Positions 42,035 to 54,597 are shown, counted from the first letter of the stretch. The stretch is 64,000 bases of DNA from Reticulitermes speratus (GCA_021186555.1 JAJKFL010000011.1:2011001-2075000), one strand, 5' to 3'. A program made the numbers and translations. Notes: generated by a model not told the origin, from the sequence alone.

Positions 42035-42215
42035 CGAAGTTGAGTGCGGTATATCCCTCCGAAACGCCAGCGAACCTGCCAGAATACATAATGTCATCTC
42101 TATTGTTATGTAAACTTCCCAATTTGTAATTACCAATTTTTTGTGATGTCTTACGGGATGGGACGCCGTTTATTGTGGTAGACGTTTACAGGCGATTTAG
42201 AGTAATCCATAGACG
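42035..42215. mobile_element. Family 2 halves, inside-out
   Basis: CCTCCGAAACGCCAGCGAAC + CTGCCAGAATACATAATGTC (about 42057-42097) looks like a right half, and CTTACGGGATGGGACGCCGT + TTATTGTGGTAGACGTTTAC (about 42149-42192) like a left half, so the order is reversed relative to other copies. Both are diverged. Confidence 0.4.
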
Positions 42216-43139
42216 ACGTCACACCCCTGAAGACAGCAATTTTCATAGCTACTGCTGCAGACATCTTATATTAATCTTGCTTTACATATTTCCAATAAAT
42301 AAAGAAATCAAAGTATGAATACATTACCATAAAAATAAATGCGATTAGAAATACGTCTTGTCACAAAACTGTGTCACACCTGTGCTGTTTATTAGCCTTG
42401 AAATTGCACCTGCAGTTAATAAACATGAGCTATTATAATGTATGGGCGCGTTCCCACTCTTTGCTTTATTATGAATCCAGTAATACTAACTCCAGACGAT
42501 GGAATTACATATGTGGTGTTGTATGTGACAGCACTTTGTATACTTCTGAATTCAATTCTAATGCCATTTGTTATGGCATACGTCAGTGGTATTCAAAATG
42601 TATTCCGTGGAACTCTGGGCTTCAGTGGGCGACTTTTCAGGTGTTATGCAAAGCACTTTTGATTTATAATGAAACTGGTAAATGTAACACAGTAAGTTTA
42701 ATTGCAATTTTTTATTTTCCTTTCCACCTTTGTGCGTAATCGATTCAGGGGTTATTTCCAGTGTAAACCACCAAAAATAAAACCTTGTTTTTTTTTATAA
42801 ATATGCGCAAATACTTTATTTCTTGATATAAGATTTATTTCATTTTTGCACCCAAAAATTACATCCACTTTACGGGTGATCCGCGACACTTTACATTTAT
42901 TCACCATAGTTCCACAGACGTTAAGAGTTTGAAAACCACAGAGCTACGTTTGTTGAGATTCTCTTAGTCCGTCCAGTACATATCGCAGTTTTACTCAAAC
43001 AATAAGTCATGTCTGTCCCGTCGCTTCTCATTCTATAGTGGTTGTAAGTTCTGCAGGAAGACAGTGAACTTAAAATTATTTAAACAATTATTTTTCTACA
43101 TCCACCTTAATTAGGCCCTTGTCCCAAGAGAGGTATATA
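42216..43139. other. No recognisable gene
   Basis: Frames at 42371-42739 and 42438-42662 overlap in different registers and have no known domain. Nothing else seen. Confidence 0.4.
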
Positions 43140-43360
43140 TCACGGAACGTTGCCAGTGATTGGGTAACAATCTGCTTCCTTTTAGGGAGGTCCCAGGTTC
43201 ATATCACAACCAATATACTGGTTGACTTGGCTGAGTATTTCTTCCTTCAGTTCCAACAGTTTTTGGGATAGTACGTCAAATGAGACAACGGACGAATCCT
43301 TTCACGTCCTTGCCAATGTATTACTTACTTTTTCACCATTCGACGCTATGTAGTCTGAAG
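43140..43360 (+). mobile_element. tRNA-headed SINE, diverged
   Basis: GCCAGTGATTGGGTAACAAT (A-box-like) and GTCCCAGGTTCATATCACAA (B box) at tRNA spacing, then CTTGGCTGAGTATTTCTTCC and, near the 3' end, CACCATTCGACGC, also present at 45036-45048 after another SINE5-type tail. Confidence 0.45.
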
Positions 43361-44984
43361 TACTCGTAGTGTCATTAAATAAGCCACCCCTGTTCCCCAG
43401 ATAGTCCAGTAAAGAGTCTTTGCATTAGGTTCTGCAGAAGTATTGCTGACGTATTCCCGCAGCTCTTTGGCAGGACAGAGCTGATTTAGGCTATGTTGCG
43501 CTTTGAGCAATCCCTCGGTATACAATCAATCATTTTACGAAATGTTGCTTGCACGAAATGCAGAGTATAATATATGTTTTTCAGTTTTCAATTTTGGCTT
43601 ATACAAGGTCCTTCCTCTCGCAAACCGTTCGTTGGATCTTCTCGAATGCGCAGAACGTCACGGAAGCCATGGACGGTCTGCGCAGAAGCAGCAGCATCGC
43701 AGAGTCTGTAACTTATCGTCTAGCTTTGTTGTGAAGTTCGTTTATCTCAGTGTTAAACGTTTTGCGTCTATTGAATCTTAAACAGCTTTTGTATATTATA
43801 TTTCTGGTAAGGGCGGTGCCTAATATATATGCATTAAATATGTGATTATTATGTATAAATAAATTAACAACTGTGAATACTATTTAAATACAGTGGTTGG
43901 CCATTTGTGTTTTTACACTTTGATAGGGTTATGTGTTTACTAAAGAGAACTTCTTATGTCTGGGGAGAAATTTTTGACACAGGCGATGAATTAAAATTTA
44001 TAACTGGGGAAATAATGGGTAATAAATTTTCGATTTACCCATTTTCACTTTAAGATCAGTTTTCGGTGAAGGAAATAAGCTCGTAAACCGAAGGACTATT
44101 ATATTAAATATATCAAGAGATTAAGAGCATGAAGACGCCACTCTGTCTTCCTTATGTTCAAGGTAATCCATGGTTGTTGTCCTGCAAAAATGCTACCCGT
44201 GTCGCAGCTAAAACACCGTTATTTTGTATCTTGTTTAGGATATGAAATTATCCCCAAAGTTCAAAAGCCTTAACAAGTATGGTTACTACATGTACTGCTG
44301 CTTATGAAACTTGGCTTGTCTTCATAATTGACACAACCTTTATGCTGTAGTGAATATGTAGGAAGTTAATAATCATTTTCTAACTGACCACAAAGTTCAT
44401 TTATGTGGTTCACAAAGCAGAAAATTGATCCTTACAGAAAAGGAGCACTTAATAAAGTGTGACGTTCCGAAATAAGTTTTCTGCTCGAAACTTTTGTCCC
44501 TTCTGTTATATCCTTTGTGGCAGTATTATGTGCCGGAATGAAAAGGCTCTCATGACTGATTGTTATAGCGGCAAGCTAGCAAGGTGATTTAGGTGAGAAA
44601 ATTTTTGAGTGCCATCTTACTATATCCCGCCCGACTGTGGAGACATCTTGTGGTATTCTAACTCAGAACATGGCAGTGAAAGAAGACGAATAGAAGGTCA
44701 CAATGGAATCGGTAAAAAAGAATAAAAATTGAAGAATTTCATGTTCTTCTTGAAGCAGGTTGCTAATAACTTTGTGACCAAGGAAAATTGTTGGAATTTT
44801 GTAACAATCGTGTTGAGAACTAATGACTATGTACTTTCCTCGAAATAACTTTATGCAGCTCTATCTCACTCTGAATTATTCAGCACAAAACGGGGGCTAT
44901 TGCCTTTCGAAATAGTTTGTAATTTGGCAGTGGCCATATGGACAATGAAAACTGTCTGCTCGCAAATTCTCTGAAATTATAAAA
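43361..44984. other. No recognisable gene
   Basis: A 92-codon frame at 43503-43781 has no known domain. No repeats recognised. Confidence 0.4.
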
Positions 44985-45060
44985 CGACTGCTTCCTTCCA
45001 TATCCTTTCCAAATCACTGTTCACTAACGATCCCACCATTCGACGCCTTACAGTCTTAAA
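44985..45060 (+). mobile_element. SINE5-type 3' tail
   Basis: CTGCTTCCTTCCATATCCTT + TCCAAATCACTGTTCAC matches the SINE5 end at 20240-20290 (reverse) and 37110-37165. 5'-truncated. Confidence 0.5.
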
Positions 45061-45212
45061 CACCCTTTCGCTCCATATAGACAAATAAATACACTTTGCT
45101 TTTGCTTCTGCCAAGTACTTCTTGGCCTTATCCAGTAGCTCGACGCCCATGACACAGTGTTTCGCAAAATATTTATCTTCTTTCTACAGTAATTAAAGCA
45201 AATACAAGTATA

Positions 45213-45465
45213 TGAAATAATGTGGGCTGGGATAGCGTCTCGATACGGATTGGACGGTCCGGGGATCGAATCCCAGTGGCGGCGAGATTTTCCGTACACG
45301 TCCACACCGTTCTGGGGCCCACACAGCCTCTTGTAAAATGGGTACTGGGGCTTTTTCCCGGGTTAAAGCGTGGCGTTGACCACCGACCCCATCTAGCGCC
45401 AAGGTTAAAGGAGTAGAGCTATACCTCTACCCCCCCTTTGGGTCTTCATGGCCTGTTTGAAATAA
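45213..45465 (+). mobile_element. SINE3 copy with 8-bp target-site duplication
   Basis: TGAAATAA at 45213-45220 and 45458-45465. The head GTGGGCTGGGATAGCGTCTC and B box GGGGATCGAATCCCAG are recognisable. The body has ACGTCCACACCGTTCTGGGG, TTGACCACCGACCCCATCTA and GCGCCAAGGTTAAAGGAGTA, ending GTCTTCATGGCCTG. A reference copy for the family. Confidence 0.75.
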
Positions 45466-45712
45466 GCCGATCCCGGTTTGCGGTCTAAGTTTTCGGTCTG
45501 CAGCCGCTTGACTTCTGGTATCGCGGGTTAGAATCACGCTGAGGTCATGGTTGCTCGTGTCTTGTGTTTGTTGTGTGGTGTCTAGGTAGCGGCCTGTGCG
45601 ATGAGCTGATCACCTGCTCAGAGGAGTCCTACCGGGTGTGTGTGTGTGTCCAATAACGTGTGTTCTAGAAAGACTAAGCTCGATTTGGGCTGTTGTGCCA
45701 CAGATAACACGA
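45466..45712 (+). mobile_element. SINE1 copy, diverged
   Basis: Starts directly after the SINE3 target duplication: GCCGATCCCGGTTTGCGGTC + TAAG, B-box remnant GGGTTAGAATCACGC, then the body GTAGCGGCCTGTGCGATGAG, AGAGGAGTCCTACCGGGTGT, and GCCACAGATAACACG. It shares GTAGCGGCCT and GCCACAGA with the copy at 28797, so these two form a subfamily. Confidence 0.75.
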
Positions 45713-46794
45713 AAGTTCGCTAGAGGATAATCATACAGCTGCATTCATTTGTTTCTGTACGTTGTCTCAATTTTTAATGCTGAGTTTCAGCTTGAGACCG
45801 TGTCTTAGGGAAAGGTAAAAGCAGGTCGTGGCCCACTTTTAAACATTTTCACAAGATTCTCCTGGAGGTAATTTGTAGATAGGCCTACCGAAATGTTATT
45901 CAAGGACTTCCGAATAGTGAACCAGACTGTCCCACTTGTAATGTCACACGTCTCTACGTACCCACCAAACCCAATTTACGAACAGCCACTTAGCACTGTA
46001 TTGTGCTTGTAGGCTTAATAAAATGCCTTCGACATACCCGGATTATATCTGCACCAGATCGGTTAGTCCGGGTGACGGCCTCTACTCCATATGGCTTGAG
46101 AGCCTTTACTGGGAATCTCCTGCATTTGAACTTTTACATTACGCCTGTTAAAGTCGTTGTGACTAAGATAGAAAAAGATTACTGCTGAAATCATAGATTA
46201 ATTTCGGTGTCTTAAACGATTGTTTATTTGTAGGAAATTTGGAGAAATGTTAATTCATAATCGAATCTAAACTTTAACATGGCAAAGTTTTTGTTTGTTA
46301 AAAATATCAAAATGGCAACACTGCGAAACAAAGGCTGTGCAATATTTCCCACTCATCTGTTGCTGTTCCTGGAGCAGTGAGTTTAGGAATATAGACCTCA
46401 TTTGTTACAACGATTACGTTTTGCTGTTTTCCTAAAAGGCAAGCAACCTTAAGTGCAGATGACTTTGCAAGTTCTAAAATACACTGTGAAGTCACTTCGA
46501 TGTAGCCAAATTGCTCGTCTTCGATACGAATTAGGCCCACTTGGGATGAAATTTGTGAGATTCATCCAGCTAAACTTGTTGTTAAAAATTTATTGGATGG
46601 TTTTTTTTTTTCACGACGTTTCATCATCTAAAGCTTCCTGTGTTACAAAGTGCTTTAGAGTTCCTACAATCTGATGGGTAGTTTTGTCTTTTCTGACAAA
46701 CTTGGCATGGCAGGCGTGTAGAACGTCAATGTATTTGACGGTGATCAGTTTCAATGCTGCCTAAATTTTTAAAAGTATATTGACTTGATTAAAT
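45713..46794. other. No recognisable gene
   Basis: Short frames only; no repeats recognised. Confidence 0.4.
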
Positions 46795-46935
46795 ATGTCA
46801 TTTAACGACGCTGTCAATTGCTAACTTTATACAGCGTCGGCGACAGATGATTGAATGGGTATGGAGCATTGGTGGAATGATACTGACAGGGAAAAGCTGA
46901 AATACCCAGTAGAGAACCTGTCATAATTCCACTTT
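46795..46935 (-). mobile_element. SINE2b 3' region, reverse
   Basis: The minus strand reads CTTTTCCCTGTCAGTATCAT, TCCACCAATGCTCCATACCC, then GCCGACGCTGTATAAAGTTA ... GACAGCGTCGTTAAATGACA. The last block matches 12955-12995. Confidence 0.65.
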
Positions 46936-47267
46936 TACTGGAGTTAATTCCTTTGTGCTGTGACATATTAATAATAGTATGTGTGTTTCTTCAGAGGATG
47001 CGTTCACTGATGCGTGTATTAAAAATCTGTTTTTGTTTGACAGCAACACACATACTTGTGTTAATTTGTCACAGTTCCGCTTTTTCAGCTATATATCCCA
47101 TATGGACAAGAATGATGAACGGGATATATATACATATATATTGAAATTTATTTATGAATCCTCCAAAAGCACCTTTATGTCCAAACCATTTCCAGGTTAT
47201 TGGAAATTTTCGATTTACTCTTTGAAGTACAAAAATATGAAGTCCTTTCCAGCGCTCAGCGATCCTT

Positions 47268-47358
47268 TCTGTAGTTTCCTAGGCTTCCTCCGTTTGTCCT
47301 TCTGACAACAGCAGCATGTAGGTAAATACGAGTATGGAGCATTGGCTTAATGCTATTA
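47268..47358 (-). mobile_element. SINE2b fragment, reverse
   Basis: AGGCTTCCTCCGTTTGTCCT + TCTGACAACAGCAGCATGTA and GAGTATGGAGCATTGG are the reverse of TCAGAAGGACAAACGGGCGA + AGCC and CCGATGCTCCATACTC in the SINE2b at 58302. Confidence 0.6.
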
Positions 47359-47413
47359 GCAGTTGAAAAGAGACATACTCGGAGAAGTACCTACCTCACA
47401 CAGACTACACACT

Positions 47414-47755
47414 GCATATCTATTGTAAAGGTAAAGCAATCCCATTACAGGCCTTGACAGGCCCTTAGGGCTCCAGGAGGTCGAGGCTCCCAGGTTTTTT
47501 GACAATCGGCACATGAAGATGGTAAGGTTGTCAGCCCTACGCACCGGCCGCCTTTACCTCCCAGGAAAGATTTCTGGTACTCATTTCTGTTAGAGGCTGA
47601 GTCGACTCCAGGGCCATAGTGCGACCGAAACGATTATGTCAGTGAAAAATTCCAGTGACACCATCGGGAATCGAACCCGCGACGTTCCGGTTTGTAGCGC
47701 AGTGCCTCAACCAACTGCGCCACCGCTCGCCCCGCATATCTATTGTAAAGGTAAA
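47414..47755 (-). mobile_element. Complete SINE4 with 22-bp target-site duplication
   Basis: The 22 bases at 47414-47435 and 47734-47755 are identical (they start GCATATCTATTG and end GGTAAA). Between them a reverse SINE: minus strand GGGGCGAGCGGTGGCGCAGT + TGGTTGAGG (A box), TCGCGGGTTCGATTCCCGAT (B box), body ACTGGAATTTTTCACTGACA and CCTGGAGTCGACTCAGCC, 3' end GGGCCTGTCAAGGCCTGTAA. The exact duplication implies a young insertion. Part of the 22 bp could be SINE tail, since the end reads CTTTACCTTTAC. Confidence 0.85.
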
Positions 47756-49979
47756 AAATTTGGGGATACAGTAACTGTTTATTGTGGCAGTCACAAGGAA
47801 AGGTATCATATATATATATAGTGCATATTGCAGAATTGTTAACTTCAAAAGCAAGCGGTGTACACAGCAGCCAATGTGCTTTGAAGAGTTAAGTTGACGA
47901 TTGCATTTGGTCATCTAAAGCTAAAGTGGTTTCTCTTTCTGCTTGTAGGGAAAATTATTTTGTGAGAAATAACATTTGTATCATGCGAGCTGATCATTAT
48001 ATTACATCATAGTTTTTATCGTTTGAACCATCACCAGAACACTCGACTGGAATTTTCTTAGATTACTACGAAACGAAAATTTTTGACAATTAAAAATAGT
48101 ACTGAAATTTATATTTATTCACCTTATATGTATTTTCCAAAAAGGTCAGATTAGATCAGAAGCAACGTGACTTACATTTGGGAAATTCTTTCGTTCACTG
48201 TACTTCTGCGTTCTGCGCCTTCGAGAAGATTCGTTACACGACGACAGACGAGAAGAGGCGCCGGGATCAACAATTGGTTTCAGAGAGGGAAGAGGTCGTA
48301 TAAGCAAAAATTTGCTGGTAAATTCAGAAACAGTTTTTAAATTTTTGTGTGTTGTGTAAGCGAATCTTGTAAACTGATTGATCGTATACGGAAAGATGTG
48401 TAGCGTTCTTTCAGAAACGATACCTTTGTCACATTCTTTGATGTAGGAGCTTGAAATTAGGATTTGGAACAACACGATAACTGATGTGAGTAGGGAAGGA
48501 CGCTCTTTAAGCAATCTTAATCCTTCTATAGCCTAGACTGACAATGTAATCACCCAGCCAATCTGGGCTGTGTTACTTTAGTTAATGCTCGTACTGTAAG
48601 GTATAGCAGTAGAATAGTTCTTGATTTCGTAGAGAAGGTAAACAAGGATAAGGAATGCCACTCGGGAGACCAACTTACACTGCCATAAGCAGTGTGAAGT
48701 ACGGAGACAATGGCGGCCAGTGGGGAGAACTAACAGTCGAGGAATGTGCTGACTGTATTGGATACTACTGCGGCTATAACATGGTCATTGTTATGGCCTT
48801 CTCCCACACCGGGAAATCCTGAGCCCTTTCCGCGAACTGTGACCCTACAGAAATGTATCTGAACTACTGGACATACCTTTCATAATGAATAGAACTTAAT
48901 TTATAATAGGCCTGTGGATATGCGGAGTTGACGTCTGATCGGACAGTTTCACTAATGGTGCCACGTGTTACATGGCGAATACTTTTATCGACGTCTGTAT
49001 AAGTGTTATTTGCATTTCTGTTTGTTACAAAGGATCCGTTTGAATCATATAATATTCATTACAACACCGGTTACTCAGCATAATTCCCCTTCAACAAAGA
49101 ATGTGTAAGAATTAAACCCTGTTGGAGACGGAAACAGGATTGGTAGACAACCAGATACTTGTGACTGGTGAGTTCGATTTAAAATCTGTGGGTTATTTAC
49201 TGTGTGTTAAGTATATATGATTCAGGATGAAGAGAATGTATTAAGTGGAAACCTGTCTAAAACGGAGATAATTCAAATTCCGCGTTATTTGATGCAGCTT
49301 ACAATGAAAGCAGGAGTCTGTTTGTAGTACCGTCTTATCAGTGTTCATAAAAGTTACTTGCAGGGGTTTTACAGTTCCTCGGCCTTCTCGGATGAGAGTC
49401 TGAAGTGGACCACTGTACGTAATTATTTAAATTGTCAGAATTTGCGTTCTAACTTTATCGCAATGAAGAAGAAGAACAACAAAAGTCCAGCAAAACCTTA
49501 TCATAATGTTTGCCTCGTAGGCAGGAAAATACAAGACAAACTTTGATTTTCTGCATTATTTTGTTAGTAAGTAACACGTAGAAGCATTTAGAGCATGTAA
49601 AATTTATATTAATTATGAACGTGTCGTATTTTTAGATTTACCTAAATTTACAATTTGGTGATCTTACGAGTATAATCGCAACATATGAGGGGAGTTCTTC
49701 GCTGAGCCATTTTGTCTTAACCATCATTCTGTCCACTTCTCAAAATGTGGTTCGCCTGCTTATATTTGTAGCTAACCTCTTCATTTCTTTCCCCCTGTGT
49801 ACAGTCCTACAGTACTGTGCTTTCTGAACACTTCAAGTATACTTCTGTTGAAGCCTTTCAACCAAAATTGACTGCAATTGATTACTCCGTGACGCAATAC
49901 ACAGACTTTACCAAGGCGGTCTTGACTTTGAAAACATTTTATGGTTTTACGCTGCACGCATAAATGTAATTTCATTTAA
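47756..49979. other. No recognisable gene
   Basis: A 122-codon minus frame at 48146-48514 has no known domain. Nothing else seen. Confidence 0.4.
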
Positions 49980-50470
49980 GCCCGTAAGAAATGTACGGCC
50001 TTCCGAGCGCCGATTTTCACAAAACTCACAAATGGTACGTGGCATTGTGTGCAGATATTTTTACCGAATTTTATCCAAATCCGACGACAAATGTGGAAAG
50101 TACATATAGAAATTCAATTACGCCTCTAAGTAAAAAAGTACGATTTTTATGGGGCTACTTTTCAAGAAACTGACAGTCACTCAGTAAGTTTTGTGGAAAT
50201 CTCACATACCGAACGTTACCCAAAGGGTACCAAAAATGTATAAAATTAGGCAGAAGTTTATTTACACTCTGAAATAAAGCATAGCTTTCACTGTACCGGC
50301 TTTCATGAAACTTGTAATTACTCAGTGGCATTACGTGGAGATTTCCAATGCCAACTTTCACACAGAATCGGTCAAGAAATGTGAAAAATGAGGAAATAAG
50401 TTCCATTACGCCCGTGAACTATATATGGCTGAGCTGATTTTCACGAAAATCCGCCTTATAAGTTCCTTTA
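49980..50470 (+). repeat. Weak internal repetition, about 140-bp spacing
   Basis: CCCGTAAGAAATGTACGGCC...CCGATTTTCAC near 49981, TTACGCCTCTAAGTAAAAAA near 50119 and TTACGCCCGTGAACTATATA...CTGATTTTCACG near 50406 look like old copies of one unit, with TTACTCAGTGGCATTACGTG between. Similarity is low and the unit uncertain. Confidence 0.3.
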
Positions 50471-51056
50471 ATTCTATCTACTAAACTATCAACGGTCTGG
50501 TGGCTGACACTTACCTACAGACGGACAGTCGGACATGTGGACGTCGTCTCCACATAAGGCCTCATTTTTTACCTCGTAAAGATCGCCTCAAGTCACGTAT
50601 AATATCTCTCATGTCAGCCAAATGATCGAAGCCCGCCAGATAGACAGCACGGTAATGTAAATTCTTTACTGTGTCTTGGACATGGGAGTTTGTTGAAGCT
50701 GTCTTGACCTATTCGTTTCGGTGGTTAAGTGTCCTTCTGACGTGTAGAATCTGTGAAAGACTGCAACATTGGTACAGTCCACAGAACCTGCGTTTTTACT
50801 GATTAAGTTTACTTAACAGCATTGTATTAAATCTGTTGATTAAACAGTGAGGATTTAATGCACTATTCTTGTTCTTTATAAAGCTTTTTTTACGTGCAAC
50901 AGTTATCAGTCTACAGTAGCAAAGACTGAAATCGGCAGTTGAACATGAATATTTGGTAAGCAAGTATTTGGAGGGAGGGACGGTGGAATGTTTCGAAATG
51001 TCTAGGAATTCGCCTGAAGAAATTCAGGTAAGGCACGCAAAACATTATCGTTCATT
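50471..51056. other. No recognisable gene
   Basis: No frame, repeat or motif of note. Confidence 0.35.
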
Positions 51057-51334
51057 CATAACACCAGTGGATGCAAATTGACACATAAAAATATAGGCTT
51101 ATATTGTCCACTACATGTTTCGGCGTCATTTAGACCATCTTCAAGGAGCTGTACATCAAAAGTTTTAAAACCTACTAAAATATGATAGATTACAAAAGTG
51201 GTTCTATTATATTTTAGTAAGTTTTAAAAATGTTGGTGTACAGCTCCCTGAAAATGGCCTAAATGACGCCGAAACATGTAGGAGCAATATAAGGTCACAT
51301 TTTTGTGTCAGATGTGCATTCGTTGGTGTTACGA
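51057..51334. mobile_element. Foldback element with a hammerhead motif in each arm (family 1)
   Basis: Arms 51057-51183 and 51208-51334 are about 80-90% reverse complements around a 24-bp spacer. Right arm, plus strand: GCTCC-CTGAAAA (51248-51254)-T-GGC...GCC-GAAAC (51271-51275)-ATGTA-GGAGC; helix I is a perfect 5-bp GCTCC/GGAGC, but G8 is A. Left arm, minus strand: TTGAAGA (51144-51138) and GAAAC (51121-51117); here C3 is T and helix I is broken. Each copy is disabled by a different change, so the two arms have diverged since duplication. Confidence 0.65.
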
Positions 51335-51518
51335 ATGAATGATTTAGTCAAGATGCACGGAACAGTGTCAAAAAAGAAAACTGAAAACTTTGTTACGAAT
51401 AATCAACAACGAGCCCGAGATTCGAGCTGCACATGTCCCGAATGCAAGTGTAGAGCAAGTGGTCACCCGTCCAGACTTCACGGCAACTGGTATAGTCATA
51501 CATTTTTAGCGCCTACAA

Positions 51519-52137
51519 TCCTAGTGATTAGGGGGCTGTGTTTACCGTCACGTACAATACTACAAGCCCTGTGTTTACCGTCACGTACAATACTACAAGC
51601 CCTGTGTTTACCGTCACGTACAATACTACAAGCCTAGGTATTAGGGGGCTGTGTTTACCGTCACGTACAATACTACAAGCCCTGTGTTTACCGTCACGTA
51701 CAATACTACAAGCCCTGTGTTTATCGTCACGTACAATACTACAAGCCTAGGTATTAAGGGGCTGTGTTTACCGTCACGTTCAATACTACAAGCCCTGTGT
51801 TTACCGTCACGTACAATACTACAAGCCTAGGTATTAGGGGCTGTGTTTACCGTCACGTACAATACTACAAGCCCTGTGTTTACCGTCACGTACAATACTA
51901 CAAGCCCTGTGTTTACCGTCACGTACAATACTACAAGCCTAGGTATTAAGGGGCTGTGTTTACCGTCACGTTCAATACTACAAGCCCTGTGTTTACCGTC
52001 ACGTACAATACTACAAGCCTAGGTATTAGGGGGCTGTGTTTACCGTCACGTACAATACTACAAGCCCTGTGTTTACCGTCACGTACAATACTACAAGCCC
52101 TGTGTTTACCGTCACGTACAATACTACAAGCTCTGTA
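51519..52137 (+). repeat. 33-bp minisatellite with 3+2 higher-order structure
   Basis: The unit is CTGTGTTTACCGTCACGTAC + AATACTACAAGCC. Blocks of units are separated by a linker, TAGGTATTAGGGGG or TAGGTATTAAGGGG. Block sizes run 3, 3, 2, 3, 2, 3. The AAGGGG linker always precedes a two-unit block whose first unit has ACGTTCAAT, so a (3+linker+2+linker) module has itself been duplicated. CTAGTGATTAGGGG at 51520 is probably the founding linker. Confidence 0.95.
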
Positions 52138-53344
52138 TTTTCCCCACATATTACCGTATACGTATTTACGTCTTCTTTACGATTCTTATAAAAGAGAACG
52201 ATTTTTTACTCACAAAACTTTCACCGATTGGTCGTTCTGATGGGAGCACACCGTCTGCTGAGTGAAGCAGGAACTGAATCTTTATATGTGTAATGTAGAT
52301 GAATATTACTATTCAAAACGCTAAATAGACCGTTACAACACGTTGTAAAAACTGTCTTTGCTTTCCGTTTTTTCATTTAATTTTTTGACAAATCATTAAC
52401 TCTGCAGATGATAAACTGTCGTTAAATGGCTAATACAATGATATACAAGCGTTTCACGTTTCTACGTTTCTTGCTGTTTTAATTAATTTAACTTCTGAAT
52501 AAGCACAGAAAAGCCGCTTTTAATAGGCCCCACGTCTTGAAGTGTCTTACATATACGAGTTTACGGGTTACAAGCGACGTCTGCCCTTAAGACATGTTTC
52601 CTTGAGGTCCGTCGTAAATGAAGCCGCCGTATTTGGGACCCCTGTTTGACATAAGCATAATGTTACAAATCGCAGTTTTTTTTAAGGAATTACTTATGGA
52701 ACTGGAGGATAACTAAAGGCGATCCTCATTACAGATTTAGCCACTTCTATAGAATAGTGATGGTCGTAATTACGGGGTAGTATGCCAGGCAGTCGTAAGT
52801 TGGGGGTTAGCTGTATTCACATTTTATGGGCACAGAAATAACGCTTATATCGCGCGTTGCTTACAGTGCCTTGACCAAAACTTTGTTGTCGCCCATGGAA
52901 GGCACTAAGATGTCACTTGCCGTCACTTTGCATAGGCTTACATAAGTGTGACATAAGTGCAAGATTTATAGACGTGCACTGTCTAGATGTTAGGAAAAGT
53001 TCCCAGCAGGTGTTATGACCGTCTGAGTAAAATACGCTGTCGTATCTCAAGATGATCGGACGTCTCTCGCAGTTGGTGCAGAAGTACGTACCAACACGCA
53101 CACGGCACACCCACCCACACACACGTTGCAGTGTTTAGTAACCGCTGATGTAACTCGTGCGCCATTACATCGTAATATGACCCCGATCTGGAAGAACTAT
53201 TTCTCCTCTGGCAGTTGGGAATTGCTTAATCAGACGCCGGTTACTGATTTAATTTCGCAGCTCTCGCTGGGGTCGTCGGATTCCAGGTCATACTTACTTA
53301 CGAGCTTCGTCACGTGTGTTGTATGATTCGTACATCATTTACTT
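52138..53344. other. No recognisable gene
   Basis: Short frames only (for example 52913-53122 minus, 53126-53326 plus) without known domains. Confidence 0.4.
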
Positions 53345-54597
53345 TGTTCGGACGTAATTAGGTGTATGCTGAGTGTGTAAGTTCTAAATTAGGTGTATGC
53401 TGAGTGTGTAAGTTCTGAATTAGGTGTATGCTGAGTGTGTAAGTTCTGAATTAGTTGTATGCTGAGTGTGTAAGTTCTGAATTAGGTGTGCTGAGTGTGT
53501 AAGTTCTGAATTAGGTGTATGCTGAGTGTGTAAGTTCTGAATTAGGTGCATGCTGAGTGTGTAAGTTCTGAATTAGGTGTATGCTGAGTGTGTAAGTTCT
53601 GAATTAGGTGTATGCTGAGTGTGTAAGTTCTGAATTAGGTGTATGCTGAGTGTGTAAGTTCTGAATTATGTGTATGCTGAGTGTGTAAGTTCTGAATTAG
53701 GTGTATGCTGAGTGTGTAAGTTCTGAATTATGTGTATGCTGAGTGTGTAAGTTCTGAATTATGTGTATGCTGAGTGTGTAAGTTCTGAATTATGTGTATG
53801 CTGAGTGTGTAAGTTCTGAATTAGGTGTATGCTGAGTGTGTAAGTTCTGAATTAGGTGTATGCTGAGTGTGTAAGTTCTGAATTAGGTGTATGCTGAGTG
53901 TGTAAGTTCTGAATTATGTGTATGCTGAGTGTGTAAGTTCTGAATTAGGTGTATGCTGAGTGTGTAAGTTCTGAATTAGGTGTATGCTGAGTGTGTAAGT
54001 TCTGAATTAGGTGTATGCTGAGTGTGTAAGTTCTGAATTAGGTGTATGCTGAGTGTGTAAGTTCTGAATTAGGTGTATGCTGAGTGTGTAAGTTCTGAAT
54101 TATGTGTATGCTGAGTGTGTAAGTTCTGAATTAGGTGTATGCTGAGTGTGTAAGTTCTGAATTATGTGTATGCTGAGTGTGTAAGTTGTGAATTAGGTGT
54201 ATGCTGAGTGTGTAAGTTGTGAATTAGGTGTATGCTGAGTGTGTAAGTTCTGAATTAGGTGTATGCTGAGTGTGTAAGTTGTGAATTAGGTGTATGCTGA
54301 GTGTGTAAGTTCTGAATTAGGTGTATGCTGAGTGTGTAAGTTCTGAATTAGGTGTGTGCTGAGTGTGTAAGTTCTGAATTAGGTGTATGCTGAGTGTGTA
54401 AGTTCTGAATTAGGTGTATGCTGAGTGTGTAAGTACTGAATTAGGTGTATGCTGAGTGTGTAAGTACTGAATTAGGTGTATGCTGAGTGTGTAAGTTCTG
54501 AATTAGGTGTATGCTGAGTGTGTAAGTTCTGAATTAGGTGTATGCTGAGTGTGTAAGTTCTGAATTAGGTGTATGCTGAGTGTGTAAGTTCTAAATC
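53345..54597 (+). repeat. 31-bp minisatellite, about 40 copies
   Basis: The unit is AGGTGTATGCTGAGTGTGTA + AGTTCTGAATT. Common variants are ATGTGTATGC (clustered at 53660-54170) and AAGTTGTGAATT (54185-54290), plus one 2-bp deletion at 53486. Clustering of variants shows growth by local duplication. The flanking non-repeat sequence starts with GACGTAATTAGG and ends with CTAAATCAG. Confidence 0.95.

Noticed and set aside
47640..47733. tRNA gene on the minus strand
   Set aside because: It is the head of SINE4, inside a 22-bp target duplication; no proper acceptor stem or discriminator end.
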